A DNA stretch of 64,000 nucleotides, from contig CP093829.1 of the NCBI GenBank assembly GCA_033063855.1, forward strand, positions 3,730,243-3,794,242, written 5' to 3'. The notes below the pieces were generated by a model. It was not told the origin of the DNA, did no database searches, and was given only the letters and a program-made list of their open reading frames with translations. This DNA is from Smittia aterrima (lineage: Eukaryota > Arthropoda > Insecta > Diptera > Chironomidae). Numbering within the stretch: the stretch's first letter is position 1; every line of letters starts with the position of its first letter. A program made the translations under genes and the position numbers. Below, in pieces: positions 9,730-23,000 of this stretch.

Positions 9730-10510
9730 TTTGGAGTGTATATGATTTGTTTTTGAAGTTCTATGTTGGTCAAAGAGAGACAAAAAAGTCAGTAAAGACA
9801 CTGAGTAGTTAGGAACCTCAAATAACAAAATTGATTTCTTTTCCCTTTTTTCCGTTTGAAATGAAAAACATGTTTATAACAATAACCAAAGTTAAAGTTA
9901 GAGAGAAGAGCTGGTCAAGTATTTTCTATCAATGAAAATGTTTCGCAGCTTTCCTCGTTTCTTTCAAATCTTGTTGCTTATTTGGTAGGACGAATCTTAC
10001 ATTTGTTTCGCCGTTTCTTTGTAAATAGAAGAAAATTGCTAATTTCTTTGTAAGAAACTTCTCGCAGAATAATTTCCCCGCACAAACTCGCGTTGGACGC
10101 TCTGAAAAACGTGAGAAAAAAAGTCAAGCGCAACTGCTTTTATCCTGCAATAACATACGTTTCTTTATTTTGAAGAATTTTGCAAAAAGAAAACATTAAT
10201 ACGAAATATTTTCATGCTTTTCCTTGGAAAAATATTCTCTTCTTTCCTCACAAATGCAATAGCTTCACATTCTACTTACTATAAAGCTCGAAAAGAAAAA
10301 TAATTTAAGCAATTAAATCCACAATATTTTATTGAAGAGTCAAAGTTCTTCTCACTTTTGAATTGAAAAATAAAAATCTTTTATTTAATTAATTGAGTTA
10401 GTTGTCTAAAAGAATATTTTTGATTTTTTTTTGTGCAAGTAATAGGAAGAAAAACATTGAAAATATATTTTTAATCTTGTCGAAAAAGAAAAAAGAAGAA
10501 TCTTAAGAAT
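9730..10510. other. intergenic between convergent genes, no gene seen
   Basis: AT-rich, with stops in all frames. It separates the ends of Zer1 (+) and the LRR gene (-). Several minus-strand AATAAA motifs occur, for example 10328-10333 and 10380-10385, which could be alternative ends of the LRR transcript. Confidence 0.5.
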
Positions 10511-10516
10511 TTTATT
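10511..10516 (-). terminator. candidate poly(A) signal of the LRR gene
   Basis: AATAAA on the minus strand, about 600 bases after the LRR stop codon and the first one downstream of it. The 3' UTR would then include the spliced open frame described at 10786-11103. Confidence 0.4.
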
Positions 10517-10785
10517 TCAGTTTGAGCTTTTCCAAAAGCTCTGGCTTTTCAAGTCAAATTGTCCTAGAGAACACAGAAATACATTGGAAAAGGTGTAAGT
10601 AGTTGTTGTGATCATTTAATTTCTAGCTTAACATACAAAACGACAATTAAATTTACTTTTCTTTTAAAAAGCTTCAATCAAACTTGAGACTGATTGGCTT
10701 TTGAATAACCAGAGCTAATCATCTTTAAAGTAATCATCATCATTGTAACTCCATCTGGCTCTGTTTTCCATCTATCGATCGACAT

Positions 10786-11031
10786 TTATAAGTATTTAAG
10801 ATGAATTCTCAGGCGAAGCTTTTTTCTCCTCTCAAGCTTTCGAAAGAAATAAAATTGAAAATTTAAGTTTGGAAAGCTCTCAATTCCCATTAAACTAAAT
10901 GAAGACTCTCGCAGGCATTCTCTCCAAGAGGCTTCTTTTAAATACATTAACGGTCTGAATCTTGTTCCCTCCGAACGAAGGATTTCGATTCCGAGACGTG
11001 TTTCATTGGGCTTGCATTCTGGAGGTACCAT
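10786..11031 (-). CDS. downstream ORF in the LRR-gene 3' region
   Basis: An 81-codon frame with a true ATG (11029-11031) starts about 80 bases after the LRR stop codon. The first 58 residues are balanced and coding-like (starting MVPPECKPNETRLGIEILRS). A textbook donor, GTAAGTGAG, starts 9 bases after the LRR stop, and CTATAG lies just before the ORF. Together they define a 63-base candidate intron at about 11041-11103. Its splicing would put this frame in the same phase as the LRR protein, separated only by two stop codons. It may be a dicistronic ORF, a former C-terminus, or chance. Confidence 0.3.
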   Translation of the reverse strand: MVPPECKPNETRLGIEILRSEGTRFRPLMYLKEASWRECLRESSFSLMGIESFPNLNFQFYFFRKLERRKKLRLRIHLKYL

Positions 11032-11112
11032 AAGTTTAAGCTATAGACACTTAACAGACGAGAAATCCATGAACCACAATCGGTTATTTTTACACTCACT
11101 TACGAACTAAAT

Positions 11113-14100
11113 TTACATGTCAGGCTCGCCTATATTTTTGTCAGGAAGCGACTCGGGTGGCTCATCATCCTCGCTTTCATTGTCTTTCGACGAGCTTAAT
11201 GCTTTCGGGACCGGAAGCACTGACGGGATTTGATTCTCGTCCATTACCTGCTTCAATTCCGCTTCGTTGTCTATCGGATCCGGCTCGAACTTCTGCAATA
11301 TCGTTTTTTCTGATTCAAAGCTCTCGACATATCGGAAGTCAGATCGATCACGTTGCTTCTTGAATTTATCCTCGCTCTCTTGATAATCGTCGCTGCTGTC
11401 ATTGTCTTCATTCAGTTGAATATCGTCGATTTCATCTTCTTTTTCTGTTTCAAGATATGGAGGAGATGGCGAGGATGCTAAGATTTGCGTGATGGGAATT
11501 GATGATCTCAAAGGCTCAACGGAAGTTTCCGACGTTGAAAGCGTGTCATTGAAAGTCTCATCAACTGGAATCTCTGGAACAATCGTTGTCGTCGTCGTTG
11601 TTGTCGATTTTGTTGTTGTCTCATCTTCTGTGTTGTTCACTTTCTCCATTGACGACGAAATTTGTTGCAATGAATGAGCTGGAACGATAATTTGCACAAT
11701 CGATGGCATTTGATTTCCACCGAGTGGCATCTGTTGATTTTGCTTCATTATACTCTCGAGAAGATCCAAAGTCGGAGCTTGAATGTGAGATGACTGAGGA
11801 TCTGTGACGATTGGCAAAAGTTGTGGAACGATACAGTGAGCGACTCCCATCAATCGGCTGTAGTACATCTCAAACATCCCAACAAGTTTCGGCAAGTTCT
11901 CGTCACACAAAACTGGATTTTCTAGATAAGAAAGCAAAATAAAAAAATTGAGTCTAAATTTGCAAAAACAAAAAACTTTTGGGAATACCTTGGAGAATGA
12001 TTTCAAGTTTTCCAACCACGCCATGGTTCGAGCATCGAGTGTTGGACACCAAATCAGTCGTCATAGAAGCGATGTTGTTATGAGACAAATCAGCGGCGCA
12101 TAAAACTGGCAAACCATGAAAATCTTTGCCCATCGTCGTCAGCAAGTTGAATGACGCATTCAGTGTTTCGAGTGTTGGAAGATAAGACTGGAAGATTAAA
12201 ATAATTTAATTTGAATAATTCTAAACCTTTTTCAGTAGCTTAATTACCTTTGAAAATGCCTCCAATGATTTAAGTCGATTATTCGATAAATCGAGAATTT
12301 CAAGTTCTTCCATTCCCACGAAGTCCTCAGCGTAAATGTTCTCCAGTAAATTGTTGGCGAGAATTAATCGTCTCAAGTTGCCAAGACCAGCCAAAACTCC
12401 ATCCAAAGATTTCAATAAATTGTTGCCCAACAGAAGCTGATACAGCTTTGTCATGCTCGGAATTTCTGCAATGTTCTCATGGCGCCCCGTCAGCTTTTCG
12501 ATTCGATTGAATGACAAATCCAGATGACGAAGCTTCAATAACTTGTAGATCTCTTGCATGGAGAACTCACGCAATAGATTTCCGCTGAGATTTGCATAGC
12601 GAAGATTTGTGATGTAAAGCAGAGATTTATTCAACGAGGGAATCAAATTGGATGACAAGTTAATTTCGTCGATGTTATCGGATTTAAGAAACTCATCTTC
12701 CGCTAAGAACTCGATTCTGTTATGCTCGAAGTAAAGTCGAATGAGTGAACTTTTATGCGAGAAGAGTCCTTCGAGAGAGCGCAATTCGTTGTCGTTAACG
12801 TAACACGTGTCAAGTGCAACCAAGTTCTTGATTGTTTTTGGCAGCTTCTCCAATCGATTGTTCGAAGCCATCAACATAATCAAGAAGGGTGCGGTCTCGG
12901 GCAGTTCGTCTTCCAAAGTCGTCAAGTTGTTTGCGTTAATGAAAAGAATTTTCAAGTCAGTCAATTGTCGTACAGTTCCATTCAGCGAGGAAATTTTATT
13001 TCGTCCGACGTGTAAGCTCGTTAGAGTATTTGGAAAGCAATCTCTCTCCAACATCTCGATCTCATTTGATGCCACAATCAACGTATGAAGAGTTTTCAAT
13101 CGACTAAAGTCATCTGACTGCATCGTTTTAATTTTCCCTCGAGCAATATCCAACGTTCCCAAGTTCGGCGTATGCTCAAACACATCGCGAGGAATTTCGA
13201 GAATATCGTTGTCAGCCAAGCTCAGCAGTTCAATCTTCGATAGATTTTGAAATGTACCAATGGGGAGAGTGCTGAAATGAAAAAAGATTAAGAAACAGAA
13301 TTAATTGGGGTCAATAGTCGAGAGCGAGAAAGAAAAAATTGTTTTGACAATCAGTGCGCTTGACAAATCAGAAGTCCGAGCTTCAGGTGTTAGAGTCAAC
13401 TCTGGTGAACCAGTTTTCAACCAGACTAGCCATTTACATTGTCACTCATGTAAAGAAGGCTGAAGTGGCGCCTTTTTCAGTCTCAGAAAACATTCCAAGC
13501 ATATTATTCATTTTTTTTTTGTGCTCTTGATAAACGTATCAATCAAATTTATTTTTTCCGTTTCTCGCTCAACCGGGAGAGGGAGAGATCGTTACGAAAA
13601 TATTGAAAATAGCGAGATTACATTTTATGACAATGTCACCGGATGGAAAATGCCTTGGCCACGTGCTGTTGTCAATTTGCTGAACGAAACGATTGACAAT
13701 CTTTTAGGGAAAAATTAATTCCGGTCAAACCTTATCATGTCACTAGCTGTGAAAACGAATTAAACGAGTTAATTCTGACTAAGTCTAAACGCCACCTCAT
13801 AAATCAAAATCGGGGAGCGAGAGGGAGTCAGACGCACTTTGAATCTTAAAAAGGCTTAATCATGTCTCGGCTCACGTCTTTAGACAAATTATGTAATCTC
13901 GCCTTCGAATTTAAATAACGACGAACAAATTTTTTGTTATCAACCAGAGTATTTGAACAGATTGAAAATGTGAATAATAAAAATCCTTTCTCGAGATTTA
14001 TGTGGGAATTTTTGATTAAAATATAAATATTTCAACAGTCAGTCCCAACACGTCAAGACTCATGTGAGAAGCGATAAGTGGAATCTCATTAAACAAACAT

Positions 14101-16220
14101 TTAATGTAGACGCCAGCCAATTCATAAAAAAAAAATCTTTGAAGGAAAAAAAATCATCAGAGTTTTATTGCTCTCTGGTCGTAAAATTGTTTTGAAAGTA
14201 ATGAAATCAAAATTTAATTCAATTAAGAGTGAATCCGCCAAACGAGAATTTGCTATCAGCTGAGACTCTCTCGCCGACGGACAATTTGCTGTGTCCTCTG
14301 CCTTTGTAAGCTTTTATCAAATTTCTTTTCTTTCGATAATTTTTTCTTAGAATCAAATTGCTGACTTCAATCGTTTCCTTTGAAATCAAACAATTCCTGG
14401 AATTTTCTCTTTTCTTAATAAAAAGTTTTTTCGCTACAAACAGATCAACTTATTTCCTCAAACAAAACTGTTCACGTCATCGATTAAATGCTTTTGTAGT
14501 AAATAAATGCATCGATTGACGTTCATCTTCCTTCATGAAGCTCACAATCAACTTCTGAATGATTCTTTCACTCATTGTTTGTAAATTAAGCGTAATTGTC
14601 ATTTCTTTCATCACTTCATTGAACTTCGAGCATGGCTTTGCTTTGTAGCAACTTCTCATTCGGCCAGGTCAGATCACTTTTCATAAAAATCACTTTACGA
14701 CCGGCGTGACGCTTGATCTTAGTGTAAATTTTTAGTTTGCCATTCGTAACCCGTGACATGAGGAGAATCGACGCTTATCGCCGCGGCTCTCTCCCGCTCG
14801 TCACAATATTTTGTTGTTATTGTCTCTCCTGGCGCCAGCCGAAAGCCATTCAAATTAAATAACAGCAGAGGAGGGATAGTGACATGGAAAGGAAGAGGGA
14901 GTGAATAAAATGTTTAATTAAAATAATAATTTTGTTCAATTTAAGTTCACTTTAATTCTCATATCCCCCGAGAAAAGAATTCTTCGAATCGCTTATCAAC
15001 ATCAGCAATTTTATTATCAAGAACAATGGAAATTCTTTCACTCGTCAACCCGACAAGATACGCATTTCAATTTTCCACAATTTAGAAGCCGCACGAGGTT
15101 ATTGCAATGAGCTTAATGCGAGAGACGACGCGTGTAAGTCGTCGTTGTCAATAGAGAAACTTGTTCTCGAGGAGAAGGAGGAGAAAATCTTTCAGCGAAA
15201 AATCTTTATTGCATTCCCGCCGCAAATGCATCGAATAAACTTTTTAATGAAATCGTGAATTATGCAAAGAATGTTTTTCCATCGTAATCAAGAAAATCGA
15301 CTGCGGAACTAAGTATCTTGACGCCACGAGAGAAAACTCTCATCACAAGTAATCCCATTCACATTAATCGTGATTTTTATTTCCTGAAATAATAATAATA
15401 AACATTGATCGCTGTCAATTCGCGCTTTCAATCTGATTTACAGATAGAGACGTCTCTCATGGGGTGAATCTTACATAAGCTGAGATCAACGCATTCTCTA
15501 AGTTTCCATCATTTTCCACTCAATTGAGCGAACAACGCAACTGATTCACACAAAAGCAAAACACGCCACTCGTTAAGCATAATATTTTGACAACTTTTTG
15601 AACGAATTCAATGTCGAATCGATTTAAATCTGCTGACGTCGTAGGGCTTCCCTCGACACTCAAGCATTGAAGTTACTTAAGATTATCATGAATTCCTAAA
15701 TGTAATGGAATTTTTTTTTTCATTCTCGAAATAAGCAACTCGAGTTGATTTATTATGAAACGCACAAAGTAGAAAGAAATTGTAAATTGACGACACTTTG
15801 TTCGATTGATCTTTGAGACTTGGCGGTCAGAAATTAAATAAATTTATCATCTCAATTGCATTCAGAGTTGTCAACGCTTTGATGGAAATTCCCGTCGGCT
15901 ATGAGCTCAACTCACCTCATGTTGTTATGATTCATCCTTAGATTCTTTATGTTCATGTTCATCTCCGCGAATCGTCGTTCCTCAAAGTCCAAAAGTTGCG
16001 AATGCGTAATCTTCAGCCAGATTTGAAAATCGGGCGTAAACTTGTCTTGCAGCACATCTACGACATGACTAAACGAATCCATTTTCTCACAGGTCACCAA
16101 GATTGTATTGGCAAACATTGCATGTGGCGAACAGGTGCACGGACTTATCTCTCGTCTAACATGACAATGAAGTGAAGCTCCAGCAGTTAGGGAAAAAATT
16201 GTATAAAGCAAAGTAGCCAT
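11113..16220 (-). CDS. secreted leucine-rich-repeat protein
   Basis: Four exons (15916-16220, 12248-13271, 11989-12187, 11113-11921) join in phase to 778 residues. It starts MATLLYTIFSLTAGASLHC, a signal peptide. The ATG at 16218-16220 was chosen because it opens this signal; the codon before it is not ATG. An LRRNT-like cysteine cluster follows (C-x8-C-x-C-x12-C, about residues 19-45). About 15 or more LRRs fill residues about 60-505 (for example LRHLDLSFNRIEKL and LEILDLSNNRLKSL). Cysteines in the next 60-70 residues resemble an LRRCT cap (NPVLCDENLP). The tail (about residues 580-778) is Thr-rich, then acidic and disordered. I see no membrane helix or GPI-type end, so it is probably extracellular or matrix-associated. 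Similar to insect LRR adhesion/matrix proteins; I cannot name the ortholog. Intron 1 is 2.6 kb. Confidence 0.85.
13272..15915 (-). other. intron 1 of the LRR gene
   Basis: A 2.6-kb intron with good borders (GTGAGT at its 5' end, TTTCATTTCAG at its 3' end on the minus strand). It separates the signal-peptide/LRRNT exon from the repeats. I see no nested gene; the open frames inside are short and low in coding character. Large first introns often hold enhancers, but no specific site can be claimed. Confidence 0.6.
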
Positions 16221-18800
16221 CACTTTTGAGTTTTATTTTTATTGTTAAGTGTCGTAATTAATTTTCAATCTCTTCACATTTAATCAGTGAGCACTGAACG
16301 CATTCAACAAATGCGATTTAATTTAAAGATTCCTGATAAAGTTCACTTTTTAATTTCACACATGACTGTAAATTTATTCAAATTCGGTCCGTCTTGAACC
16401 AGACAGATCTGGTGAGATTCTGGTGACGATTTAATCTCGATCACCTTCTTCGTAATGAATTTATTTCTTTAAAATCTTTTTTGCACTTAATCGAAAGTTC
16501 TTGGAAATTCCGATTTAAACTTTATCAATCATCAAACTGATCAACAACCCTTTGTCCCGCTTTTTACCCGGCTCGATGCGACTTCATCGGACTAAACTCG
16601 AGAAATGACTGAATGACTGAGGAGTAATCTGAGCACAGCTTGTGTCGAGAAAGAAGATGATACTGAAAATGAAATGTAAAGAGAATTCTGTTTTTCTTAA
16701 ATATTTGCTCGTTCAGAACTGAAGGAAGAAAAAAAAAATCGTTCGTGGAGCTGAAACTCTCAAGTCTCTCGCATAAGAAGGAAAGGAAAACGATTTCTCG
16801 AGCGCAAACATTGGAGAAAAGAAAGGAAAGTGTCTTGAACGGCTTATCGAAGTACAATGTTGCTCAAGACGATGGAAGAAAACAAGTAAAGTCTTTGCGG
16901 TTGGAAAATGGCGCGCAAACAAATTCTTAATTATTAAATGACATGCTCTCGTTGCTCTAGTTCTGGTGGCGCCTGAATTTTTGTTCAAAATAAATCATGA
17001 GAGAGTCAATTTGTCACATGGGATTTGCGAATATGAAACAAACACGTCACGAGGTGTGTGTAGGTGTTGATCAGATGATTCTTAACATTAAAGGCAAACG
17101 AAGATTCGGGAAAAGATTTCGCAGTCGATCGCGAATCCCTGGAGATCACTTCAATCTTATTTTTAGCCCAAAAGAAATTCCACGCAAGACACAACGGCGT
17201 TTTAAAAATAGTTAATTATATCATGAAGTTGATTGCGTGGGCGATCGCAATGATTCATTGAGAGTCGTGCAAGGTGTGACATAAAGAATTGTGGCGGCGA
17301 CAAGAGTTGATCACGAGCGAACCTCCAAATATCTGTGTCACGTCAATTTTGCGTGTCGCAATCGAATAAAATATTTCATGACGCCTCTCATACAAATAAT
17401 TCAAAATGTTTTAGATTTTTCTTTTAATGCAGTCGATGGCTAAGGACTACAAAGGAGTTCTTCAGACCGACATGTGTCGAAAATATGACGAGATGTGTAA
17501 AAACAAATCGTTTTATTGTTTATTTTTCCTCGAGTTTGGCTTAGACTGCAAGATACAGAACTTCCTTCTTTGGGTTTGTTGATTCTAACCAGAATACTTT
17601 GTTAGTGTAGCAAAATATTTATTTGGAGTTGCTGCGCGTCTGGGAAGAGAATTCTATGTCGCAGGTAGAAGTTTGACTTGAAGATATTTTCTCGGCTTTG
17701 CCTCCAATGTCTGAAAATTATTACGGAACTCACATTGAAATAACCTCCATCCCTCTTCCTATTGCTCGACGTTACACTCGACTGAAGTCATCATCTTGAA
17801 GAAAATATTTGCACATGGCATCTCAAGGGTTGCTCGATATCTTCTTCTGTTATATTTTCTCAGGAATTCCGAAAGATAAACAATCATCTCAAGATTGAGG
17901 CGAAGCATTAACAAATATCAACAACTTTCAAATGGATTTAATTAGATTCGCTATCGAATCTTCGCTTCTCTGTTTGCTCTCTTGTAATTAAGTTATCAAT
18001 TCGCAATTCAATTTACTTACACTTCCTGTTGTTTCTGTCTCAAATTAACTTTGTTGGGCTTCGCTTTCCTTTTGAATTTAAAAACAAAGTCTTCATTTAA
18101 AAAAATTGCTCTTCTTCCCTAAAGTTCACGGTCATGACGTGAATGAACCTCATCAACAAAAAGAAACTCTTCCGCTTGCGAAAAACAACAAATTTTCATT
18201 CATGAGTCTAAGTGGCTACAAATTGGAAAGATGTTTACGCCAAGAAAAAACTTGAATGGAAGAGCAAAGTGTTTCGTGGCGAGCAGGCATCAAAAATGCG
18301 AAATATTTTAATTTGCAAAAATGAAAAGAATTTTGATGGACGAGGGGAAAAACTGAGCTTTGATCAGCGTGACCGTATTAAAATCGAAAGGTCGACAAAG
18401 TTACTAAAACCACAAATAAAAAAAAAGATGAAAATGAGGAATCTTCTCGAGTTACGTCAAGACTCGAGGTATTTTATTTATTTCAGGAATTCGCAGGCCA
18501 CAAAAAGTTTTGCGTTTTCGAGTCGATTTATCATGTCGTGAAAAAGAGAATCACGAACTCGCAGAAATACCTGAAGAAAGAGTTGGCGCCATTTGAGATT
18601 GGCTTGACAGAGAAATGTAGTGACATGTCATAATGGCGATTAAAGATTTAAATATGTCATTGCTTGAAAGTTTATTCAAATGATTTAGGCGTCAGGAGCT
18701 AAAATTAAATCGCGAAACGAACAACATTCCATGTTTTCGCCTTTTTGTTTTGGAAATACTAAAATTGTGTTTGAAATTAATTTTGATTGGATTCCTTTAG
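16221..18800. other. intergenic, presumed LRR promoter region; no gene seen
   Basis: 2.6 kb between the LRR gene start and the Bag6 3' end, both on the minus strand. A doubled TCAGTCATTCAGTCATT initiator-like motif on the minus strand near 16603-16619, about 390 bases before the ATG, is a possible start site. Open frames here are short, and rich in Lys/Arg or Phe because of AT-rich composition. Confidence 0.4.
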
Positions 18801-18806
18801 TTTATT
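18801..18806 (-). terminator. AATAAA poly(A) signal of Bag6
   Basis: Minus-strand AATAAA about 145 bases after the Bag6 stop codon. Confidence 0.6.
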
Positions 18807-18950
18807 GTGTCACAAATATTTTTTGCTACATTAGAGGCAAAACTTTCTTTTAAGACAACTGAAATTAATTTCATACTAATCTTTGAAAAATGTAGAAATT
18901 CATTAAAATAAGACAATTTACCCCTTTTAGCTTTTACATCTTCCCTTTCA

Positions 18951-21900
18951 CTATTTAAAAGCTTTTGAAAGATTTGGATGCTTATCGACATCGAAATCTG
19001 GATCACTGGCCAACCGTTGAGACACCGAAGCTCTCACTTCATCGCGATAAGCACTCAGTACAGCTGGATCATTTGAGATTGCTGCGACGAGCTCGTCACT
19101 TGCCTGAACATTGCGAGACGATGAAGAGGAAGATGAAGTTGATTTCTTTGCTGCTACTGTCTGACGAACGCCATCTGCTATTAACTTTTGGATGTTGGTC
19201 GTTGGTTTCTTGCTTTGTAGAACCTTTCTACGCTTCGATGACATTCCGGAAATGTAAGCATCTGAATATGAACGTTGTGGTGCCTGAGGATTGAATGTTT
19301 GTTTAGAAAATTCGAGTCTGACAAAAGAAAACTTGTTTGTTTACCTGTCGATTCTGTCTGGCGATGTCTCGAGTTATGATTGGCAACCAATTCGATGGGA
19401 ACTGAGCATGCCATGGCTCCGATCTGTCGATTGTTGGCAGTGGATCTTGTTGAAGATCGTCAGCCTGAATTGTGTTAGAAGAATCATCTTCAACTTCTAC
19501 AGCCATTGGCGAAACAGTCGAAGGCTCTTCATCGACTTCCATTGAATTCATTTCATTTCTCGACACAATTGGCTGTTTAGAAAACAAAATTAAAATTCTG
19601 TAACTTGATGATTTCATCGTTGAGACTCACCGTTGGAGCTGAAGGTCTTTTAATAATGAGAAACTCTTGAATCTCACTCAAGTCGTAGCTTCGTCGCTCG
19701 ATCAAGAAAGTTTGGATTATGTAGCGAGGGAATCGCCCTAAGTTTCCAGCTGTTTCTGATCCAACCATCATAACCATGCTCGCAATATCATTCAAATATT
19801 TTTCAGTTTCGCGGACTCCAATGCATTTAACCAAAATCATGTAAACATTCTCACAGAATGTGATAAGTTGACGCTCGATTCGTCTTCCGAAATCGTTGCT
19901 GTTGTCATCAGTGATGAGGTTGATGATGAACGGAAGTGACTTCATGATCAAGTTTTCGATCGACTTCCGTACGTCATAATCGGGATGAGAAAAAATTGAT
20001 AAGCGTTCGAGATATTTTTCAAGACCAACGAGAATTTCGCGTATGGCAACTGTCACAGTTTCTTCGTTGATCTCGCGATTGTTGAAGTAGTTTAGTCGTA
20101 AGTAGGAACGTAACTCAGCACGTTGTTCATTGTAGAATCCTGGCTCCAAGTTGTCCAAATCGCGAAGTGACAACTGAATACCAAACAAGCTAAAGCGATG
20201 GTTCAACTCTTCATCAGTTATGTTGTTCACGCCATCAGCAATGCGACGACTATTTCGTGCTGAAGTCGTCGATCCTGCTTGTTGGAAACGCAAGGGAACG
20301 TGTAAAGTTGCAGCAGGCTGGCGCATCGAATTTCGGTCTAGCGAAACAGCACGACGTTGCAATGGACGCACGCGAATTGTCTGAGTCTGTTGGTTTTGTT
20401 GTGGATGGTTAAGGGTGTTATCGCGGATATGATGAGAGTTGCATGGCAAAAATCTAATGGAAGATGAAATTTTTGTTGTGGCATTCGATTAGATGTAGAA
20501 ATGAGACTCTTACCTATCGAACGATGACAAGATATTTGCTGGTATCGGCCGGAAATTGCGAATCGAAGTTGGCGGCAATGTCGTCGATGTTAAAATTGGA
20601 CGACTTGTTGAGCGAGTCTGTGTCGATGTTGTTGGCTGCGTGTTTGAATTAACTCTTGGTTGCTGTGCCTCAGAAGAATTCTCCGATGAATTAGTAGTGT
20701 TGGTCTCTGTTTGAGATGCTGTTGATAGATTGACATTCATTGCGGGAACCTCAGCGTTAGGCTGACTAAAGTTCATGAACCTTTGAAGCAACCCACGATT
20801 GATTTGATTCATTCGTTCAGCGTTCGTTTCGCCTGTTGAAAAATATTAATTTAGCTTCACTTTGTAATAACTTTACAAACTTTCTCAAACTATTTTAGTC
20901 TTTTCATAAAAGAATTTTTGGTTGCAAGTGCTGCAAATGCGAAAATCGGTATTTAGTAATATGCAATTTAGCTTTGACTGTGTCTAATTGTTAGAAAAGC
21001 AGCAAAACAACTTGAAACATACTAGAATCGCTCGATGGTGACTCGTCATCTGGATCGGAGGTTTCATAAGGAGAAAGGCAATTAAAAATACCAATGAAAA
21101 TCGTTTTGGGAAGTTGTTCAAGACAAATCATGTCTTGGAAGAAAGTTCCAGAAAATTAATCTGAAATTTTCATCAAATTGTCATCACATCTACCTAAAGA
21201 TTGTCGAAGCACGACTCGTCGTGGGTGATTCAGCGAAATTGGAATTAACAGTTGAGAGACTCTTGTTCTTGGTAACTGACCTTGCTGATTTTGATTGTTG
21301 GTACCAGCTGATGCTGTTGTGTTGGTTGTCGTTGTGTTCGTGCTGTTTGCTGATTGATTGTTAGTCGATGGTGGTGCGAGACCAAAAGCTGTTAACAGCG
21401 ACGAGGCAAAGTGGTCAGCTGTTGATGAAAATAAATTAAATTTCTTCATTTCCTTTTAGAGAAAGTGACGTACCCGTGTTGTTGTTAGCAGCCGTCATTC
21501 CACTTTGCTGATCATTGTTGTTTGGCGTCCCATTGTTATTGTTATTATTAGCACCAGCTGCTTGCATATTTCCTCTGGCGAAAAGTGGACCAATGTTGAT
21601 GCTCTGAAAAAATAATTAAATTAATTTTTTTCTTTTTCGTTTTATGCGAAAAACTTACTCCAACCCCTACAGCTGTTGGTGCTGAAATTCCTGAGCTAAC
21701 AAATGCACTCTGCTCAACCAAAATTGGACGACAACACAAGTGACGAGGCGATTGCAAGTTGAGGTCGAGCATCAAATCAGAAATAGCGTGTTGAGCATGT
21801 GACATGTAGTGCAAAGCTTCTGAGACACGGTCGAAAACTCTTTGTGCGTTCTCACGAGCAGTGTCATCAGGATAAGTTTGATCGTTTTGCAAGATATCAT

Positions 21901-23000
21901 AATATTGCTGAATGAATGGATCCAAGCGACGTTGTACAGTCTGCATCTGACCAACAACTTCTCCAAGCGTTTGAGTGCTTGTTGTTTGTTGGCGACTTGA
22001 GCCAGCCTGATTGGCTGCTCCAGGTGCTGCTGGCTGTGAATTTGTTGGTCCTGTACCAGTCGACGAAGTAGTTGAATCAGACGACGAAGAGTTCTCAGTC
22101 GTGGTTGGAAACTCAATAGTGATTGACGAAGAAGCCGAGGCTGTTGGCATTCCACTTGGAATTGTTCCTACAACTTGAATTCCTGGCGAAGCATCATTTT
22201 GCTGAACTGTTATATTGTTGATACCATTTTGACGGAAAGCAGCCGACACAGCCCCTTGAAAAGCTTGCACAATATTCTGCACATCTTGTTGTGGAAGATC
22301 AGCGTCAGTGACAGCAGAAATTCCAACTTCGAGAACCGTCGACTCCATGGTTTGTTGAGCTAATAAATCCATATTCTGATTGTTCAATCCATTCTCTGGA
22401 TTTTCCAAATATGCGGCAATGTTATCTGAACATTGGAGCATGTGGCGAGCTACAGTGATTCGATTCCCGCAGAGTGTCGATGATGGATTAAGTGAAGTTG
22501 TTGTGTGAGGTGGTCCAACAATATTTCCCGCAACTGGTATGGAAAAACTCCCCATCATCAAGTTCTCGATGTCGCCGAAGTCACTTATGTTAACAGAGCG
22601 GCTTCCGAATCGAGAACCAAAGTTATCTCCTGAGTTGTTAGAAGACGAAGTTGACGATGGCGGAGCTCTCTGTACCAGATGAAGGCACTTTCCGTTGACG
22701 TCTAAAATAAGTTGAGAAATTATTAAGAGAGAAGCTTCAATCGCTACTTGCTGATTATTTACTGTAATCCTTGAGTGGTTTTTCATCATTCAGAACTCGA
22801 CCGCAATAAATCAGTCGCTGTAAGTCGGCCGTGATCGAGACTTTCTCCGCAATGTGCTCCTTGAACTCCTTGACTGTGAGCTAGGAATAGATTAATCTTA
22901 AGCAACTTCATTTGCGACTTAGATTTAGTCTTACCTCTTCATTTACAGTGAAATCGTGATTTTGCGAATCGAGAGTTTTAACTTTGACATTAATTTCCAT
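18951..23000 (-). CDS. Bag6: BAG6 (Scythe/BAT3) homolog
   Basis: Ten exons in consistent phase: 22935-23000, 22763-22880, 21659-22701, 21474-21603, 21194-21418, 21023-21133, 20514-20832, 19631-20453, 19345-19572, 18951-19283. They encode 1131 residues, almost the human length (1132). Residues 1 to about 75 are a ubiquitin-like domain (LIYCGRVLNDEKPLKDY, then NVNGKCLHLVQRAPP). A Ser/Thr/Asn/Gln-rich linker with a conserved helical block (VSEALHYMSHAQHAISDLML) follows. The C-terminus has EPWHAQFPSNWLPIITRDI and DAYISGMSSKRRKVLQ, the conserved GET4/UBL4A-binding and BAG-like end. Known role: holdase and triage factor for tail-anchored and mislocalised hydrophobic proteins, with GET4 and UBL4A, in cytosol and nucleus. 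A 5' UTR intron is likely (TTTCTAG about 30 bases before the ATG). Exon 6 uses the second of two AG acceptors, because the first leads to an immediate stop. Confidence 0.93.

Noticed and set aside
18212..18541. 109-codon plus-strand Lys-rich frame in the Bag6-LRR gap
   Set aside because: It starts at a non-ATG codon, is Lys/Arg/Phe-rich from AT-rich DNA, and shows no splice or poly(A) support.
21134..21167. Using the upstream AG acceptor (AAATTTCAG) for Bag6 exon 6
   Set aside because: In the required phase it gives an immediate TAA; the acceptor at 21134 keeps the frame open.
22701..22789. Extending Bag6 exon 3 upstream to a start codon at 22789
   Set aside because: The segment 22702-22762 has intron borders, and removing it restores the conserved DYNVNGKCLHL junction of the ubiquitin-like domain.
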